Part shown: in pieces, positions 29,959 through 32,470 of the stretch
Numbering within the stretch: position 1 is the stretch's first letter
Layout of the letters: every line of letters starts with the position of its first letter
Assembly (NCBI GenBank): GCA_035708065.1
Contig: DASSTC010000030.1
Span: forward strand, 1-32,470
Direction of reading: 5' to 3'
Source of the DNA: JAICUY01 sp035708065
Lineage (GTDB): Bacteria; Chloroflexota; Limnocylindria; QHBO01
DNA: 32,470 nucleotides
Program-made: the position numbers and the translations under genes
The notes under the pieces: model-generated
Told to the model about the DNA's origin: nothing
Databases searched by the model: none
Seen by the model: the letters and a program-made list of their open reading frames with translations, nothing else

Positions 29959-32371
29959 CTTCGAGCGACGCCTCGCCTCGCGCCTTTCGGCGTATGAAGG
30001 CTCTGTCCCCGTGACCGATGCGCCAGCGCCTGCACCGCGGCGCGTGACGACAAGCTGGGCGTGGGCCGGCGTCGTCGCAGTGTTGGTCGCGGCGCTAGCA
30101 GTTGGGCTCGGCGGGGCGCGCCTCCTCTCCGGGGTCAGACCGCTTGGTGGCGCCCCGGTGACGACGCTCTCGTGGGCGACGTACCCGTTCGTCGATGACG
30201 CTTCTGTGAGCGAGCTCATGGCGATCGACGGTCGCCTTGTCGCCGTCGGCTCGACCGATGCCGGATCTCGCGACCGTGGCGAACCGGCGGCCTGGTACTC
30301 CGACGACGGCGGTCGCATGTGGACGCCCGCGACCGTCGAACAACCGCGGGCCCCCGCAGTCGGCTTTTCGCACGTTCTGGCGGCGGTGGCAGAGCACGAT
30401 GGCGTGATGCTGGCGCTCGATGCCTACACCGTCGGGACCGCCTCCGGCGGCGATGGCGGCGCGGCCGACCAGCTCAAGGTGAGGACCGACGTGTGGACCT
30501 CGACCGACCATGGCATCACGTGGACGCTCGCGGCGCCGGTGCCTGGTTCGGGCGCCCACATCAGCGCCGGACGCGACGGGTTCATCGTCCTTGGAACGCT
30601 GGAAGGCGGGACGCTCGCTGGCTGGCGCTCGAAGGACGGCTCGACATGGGACGCTCTCACGCTGAACGGCATCGAGCCCGATGTATCCATCCACGACCTC
30701 GCCTTCAACGGCAGTAGCTTCATGGCGCTCGGCGTTCACATCACCAACGATCGAACCGGAGCTTCTGGCGGCTGGGTATCGACCGACGGCAGCTCATGGA
30801 CCCCCATCGACGATGCGGGTGGGGTTATGGGGACTGGCGGCGCGATTTCGGCGGCGGGCAACGACTTCGTCGTCGGGGGCAGTCGATCCGAATCCGAGGA
30901 TCCGGTCCACATCACTCCCGTCGTCTGGAGATCGAACGGTGTCGACAAATGGAGCGCCCAGGTCGTGAAACCGGCCTCGATTCCGGTCGCTGCGGCGACC
31001 GACGTCGTTTCGAACGATTTCGGCGAGCTTGTCCATCTGGTCTCAGGCGCACGTGTCCCTGCATCGGTCAAGTCCGACGAGCTCTGGTTCCTACCCGCGT
31101 CGCCGGCCGGTGCTCGGGAACAAGATGTCCCGCTCCCGGTAAGCGCAATCGCGGCAATGCCCGACCGCTTCGTCATCATCTCGCGCTGCGGGCCTCAACC
31201 ACCCGCGTGTACGCCCACGGTTAGCGTCGGAACACCGGTCAGAGCCCGCGTTGCGTCGACCGATGCCTCGACGGCCGACTCGCCGTCACCCGTCGCCTCG
31301 GCGTCTGTGCGCACCGAGCCGACCCCATCGCCAACGCCGACTCCCGATGCAGCGTGGATCGCGACGCCGATCGGGCAGGCGGGCGGCATCACAGCGATGG
31401 TCGAATCGGGTCCCACGCTGACGGCCGTCGGTTGGGCGCAAAACGACATCGGCATGCCCGGGGGCGAGATGGTCTGGACGTCCGGCGACGGCTCGACCTG
31501 GTCGCAGGCTGGCCAGGTCACCGTCGACGGCCAGCCCACAAGCGGAGTGGTTCTGGCCAGCGCGGTCTGGGTCGGCTCCAGGTACGTCGTCGGTGGATAT
31601 GGAGGCGTGGATCAGACGCTGCCGATCATCCTCACTTCGGACGATCGCACCCACTGGGCCGTCGCCGAGCTTCCCGGGGACCTGACGTGCGGACGGATCG
31701 ATCGCTTGATGCAACAGGGTCCGCAGCTGATCGCCGTGGGCTTTGACTGCACCTCCAATCGGGCGCTGCTGCTCGCATCGGCAGACGGCGCTGTCTGGAC
31801 CCGTGACGAGGACGGATTCGCCGACCTCGGCGGTGCAGAGCTGGGCGGCATCATCGACGTGGACGGAGACATGGTGGCGGTAGGGTCGGGGATCGGTCCG
31901 GACAGCCTGTCGAGTGCACGCGTGTGGCGGTCCTCTGCCGGCAAGGGTGAGGCAATCGCAGCACTCGGCCAAGGGCATGCGCGCGACATTGCAGCTCTGC
32001 AGGATCGACTCGTCGTTGTCGGCGATCTGGGTGACAGTGTTGTCTCGAAGCCTGCGATCTGGACCTCCAGCGACGGCGTCAGCTGGACCCTTGCCACGCT
32101 CTCCGATCGCTCAAACGGCACGCTGACGAGCGTGATCTCTACGGACCGCGGGTTCGTGGCGGTCGGCAGTGAGCAGAGGGCCGACGGATTCCAGGCTCCG
32201 ATGCTCTACACCTCGCCCGACGGCACGCGCTGGGAGCGTGCGCAGATTGCCGGCTTCGGCCGCGGCTATCTGACGGGCGCCGTCGCCACGCGCTTTGGGC
32301 CGATCGTCTTCGGCATTTTGGAGGATGAAGCAGGAACATCTGCTCCGGTCTTCGTCACGCCCCATCGCTGA
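29951..32371 (+). CDS. Sigma-linked membrane protein with two Asp-box propellers (3)
   Basis: The 806-residue protein has a cytoplasmic N-terminus MDDFERRLASRLSAYEG, one membrane helix (about 36-55), then a first propeller with WYSDDGGRMW, WTSTDHGITW, WRSKDGSTW and WVSTDGSSW that ends in the shared PDRFVIISRC-x6-C segment. A Ser/Pro/Thr linker (about 437-467) leads to a second propeller with WTSGDGSTW, LTSDDRTHW, LASADGAVW, WTSSDGVSW and YTSPDGTRW. The shared ending before the linker suggests the second propeller was added to a protein like its two neighbours. It overlaps the sigma gene by 8 bp. A role as sensor and anti-sigma is inferred from position and topology. No hydrolase residues are seen. 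Confidence 0.8.
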   Translation: MDDFERRLASRLSAYEGSVPVTDAPAPAPRRVTTSWAWAGVVAVLVAALAVGLGGARLLSGVRPLGGAPVTTLSWATYPFVDDASVSELMAIDGRLVAVGSTDAGSRDRGEPAAWYSDDGGRMWTPATVEQPRAPAVGFSHVLAAVAEHDGVMLALDAYTVGTASGGDGGAADQLKVRTDVWTSTDHGITWTLAAPVPGSGAHISAGRDGFIVLGTLEGGTLAGWRSKDGSTWDALTLNGIEPDVSIHDLAFNGSSFMALGVHITNDRTGASGGWVSTDGSSWTPIDDAGGVMGTGGAISAAGNDFVVGGSRSESEDPVHITPVVWRSNGVDKWSAQVVKPASIPVAAATDVVSNDFGELVHLVSGARVPASVKSDELWFLPASPAGAREQDVPLPVSAIAAMPDRFVIISRCGPQPPACTPTVSVGTPVRARVASTDASTADSPSPVASASVRTEPTPSPTPTPDAAWIATPIGQAGGITAMVESGPTLTAVGWAQNDIGMPGGEMVWTSGDGSTWSQAGQVTVDGQPTSGVVLASAVWVGSRYVVGGYGGVDQTLPIILTSDDRTHWAVAELPGDLTCGRIDRLMQQGPQLIAVGFDCTSNRALLLASADGAVWTRDEDGFADLGGAELGGIIDVDGDMVAVGSGIGPDSLSSARVWRSSAGKGEAIAALGQGHARDIAALQDRLVVVGDLGDSVVSKPAIWTSSDGVSWTLATLSDRSNGTLTSVISTDRGFVAVGSEQRADGFQAPMLYTSPDGTRWERAQIAGFGRGYLTGAVATRFGPIVFGILEDEAGTSAPVFVTPHR

Positions 32372-32470
32372 GTGCCGCGACACCGCCGGACGACCCACTT
32401 CCGCCATTCGCAACGCAATCAGCCACGAATGCCCGGGCCACCTCCCTCAGTATCGCGCCAAACCGCCGGG
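32372..32470. other. Window end, no gene recognised
   Basis: The last 99 bp after the third propeller gene show no start with a ribosome site, no clear hairpin and no recognisable RNA. Confidence 0.4.

Noticed and set aside
28024..30318. A 764-codon minus-strand frame over the cyclodeaminase and sigma genes
   Set aside because: It crosses three well-supported plus-strand genes and has no family resemblance.
746..31266. GACCGATGC copies as a CRISPR or tandem repeat
   Set aside because: Copies are dispersed, in both orientations and mostly within genes, with no constant spacing.
25420..32371. Propeller proteins as sialidases or other glycoside hydrolases
   Set aside because: Asp-box repeats occur in many propellers. 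No catalytic Arg triad, Tyr/Glu pair or other hydrolase signature is visible, and the proteins are membrane-anchored beside sigma factors.

Overview
The window is a high-GC bacterial chromosome segment (roughly two thirds or more G+C by eye), densely packed with genes on both strands. It has no rRNA, no tRNA that I can recognise, no CRISPR array and no insertion sequence. Several traits point to a Gram-positive-like or Chloroflexota organism, with Chloroflexota the better guess and an actinobacterium the main alternative: LexA boxes of the GAAC-N4-GTTC type, an F420-type luciferase-like oxidoreductase, CWB2 cell-wall repeats, an FMN-riboswitch-controlled NMT1-type transporter, and -10 hexamers only 6-8 nt before several start codons (leaderless mRNAs). 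The assignment is an inference from gene content.

Layout. 1-9199 is almost entirely minus strand: the first codons of a HAD-like protein, an LLM-family oxidoreductase, purA, a CWB2/VanY carboxypeptidase, a small zinc-ribbon protein, dnaB carrying a 423-residue intein, a 650-bp gene-free gap, rplI, and a DUF1232 membrane protein. 9281-12669 is an SOS/DNA-repair cluster on the plus strand: lexA, an AlkZ/HTH_42-like gene, dinB and a small DUF6504-like gene, with LexA boxes inside both promoters. It is followed by a folate C1 pair (cyclodeaminase/cyclohydrolase family plus a FolD that lacks cyclohydrolase residues) and by the MoxR - DUF58 - DUF4129 membrane cluster ending at 17789. 17786-20563 (minus) is an FMN-riboswitch operon encoding an NMT1/THI5-type ABC transporter, probably for riboflavin. 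20807-22404 (minus) holds DedA and PAP2 membrane proteins. Divergent from these is hutH, followed by a GNAT acetyltransferase preceded by two copies of a palindromic operator-like site.

24941-32371 is the least ordinary region. It has two ECF-like sigma genes, each overlapping by 8 bp a gene for a single-pass membrane protein with an extracytoplasmic Asp-box (BNR-like) propeller. A third propeller protein lies between them, coupled to an ornithine-cyclodeaminase-family gene. The first sigma gene is frameshifted by what looks like a 2-base loss in a GC dinucleotide run. This looks like a duplicated sigma/propeller signalling module.

Across the whole window, in coding sequence in different reading frames and in intergenic DNA, the 9-mer GACCGATGC recurs far more than base composition predicts: about 27 exact copies and 34 of the 8-mer core by hand count over both strands. 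It includes a 16-bp perfect palindrome at 28779-28794. This is the strongest candidate for a previously undescribed sequence-level system, comparable in density to DNA-uptake, Chi-like or HIP1-like motifs.
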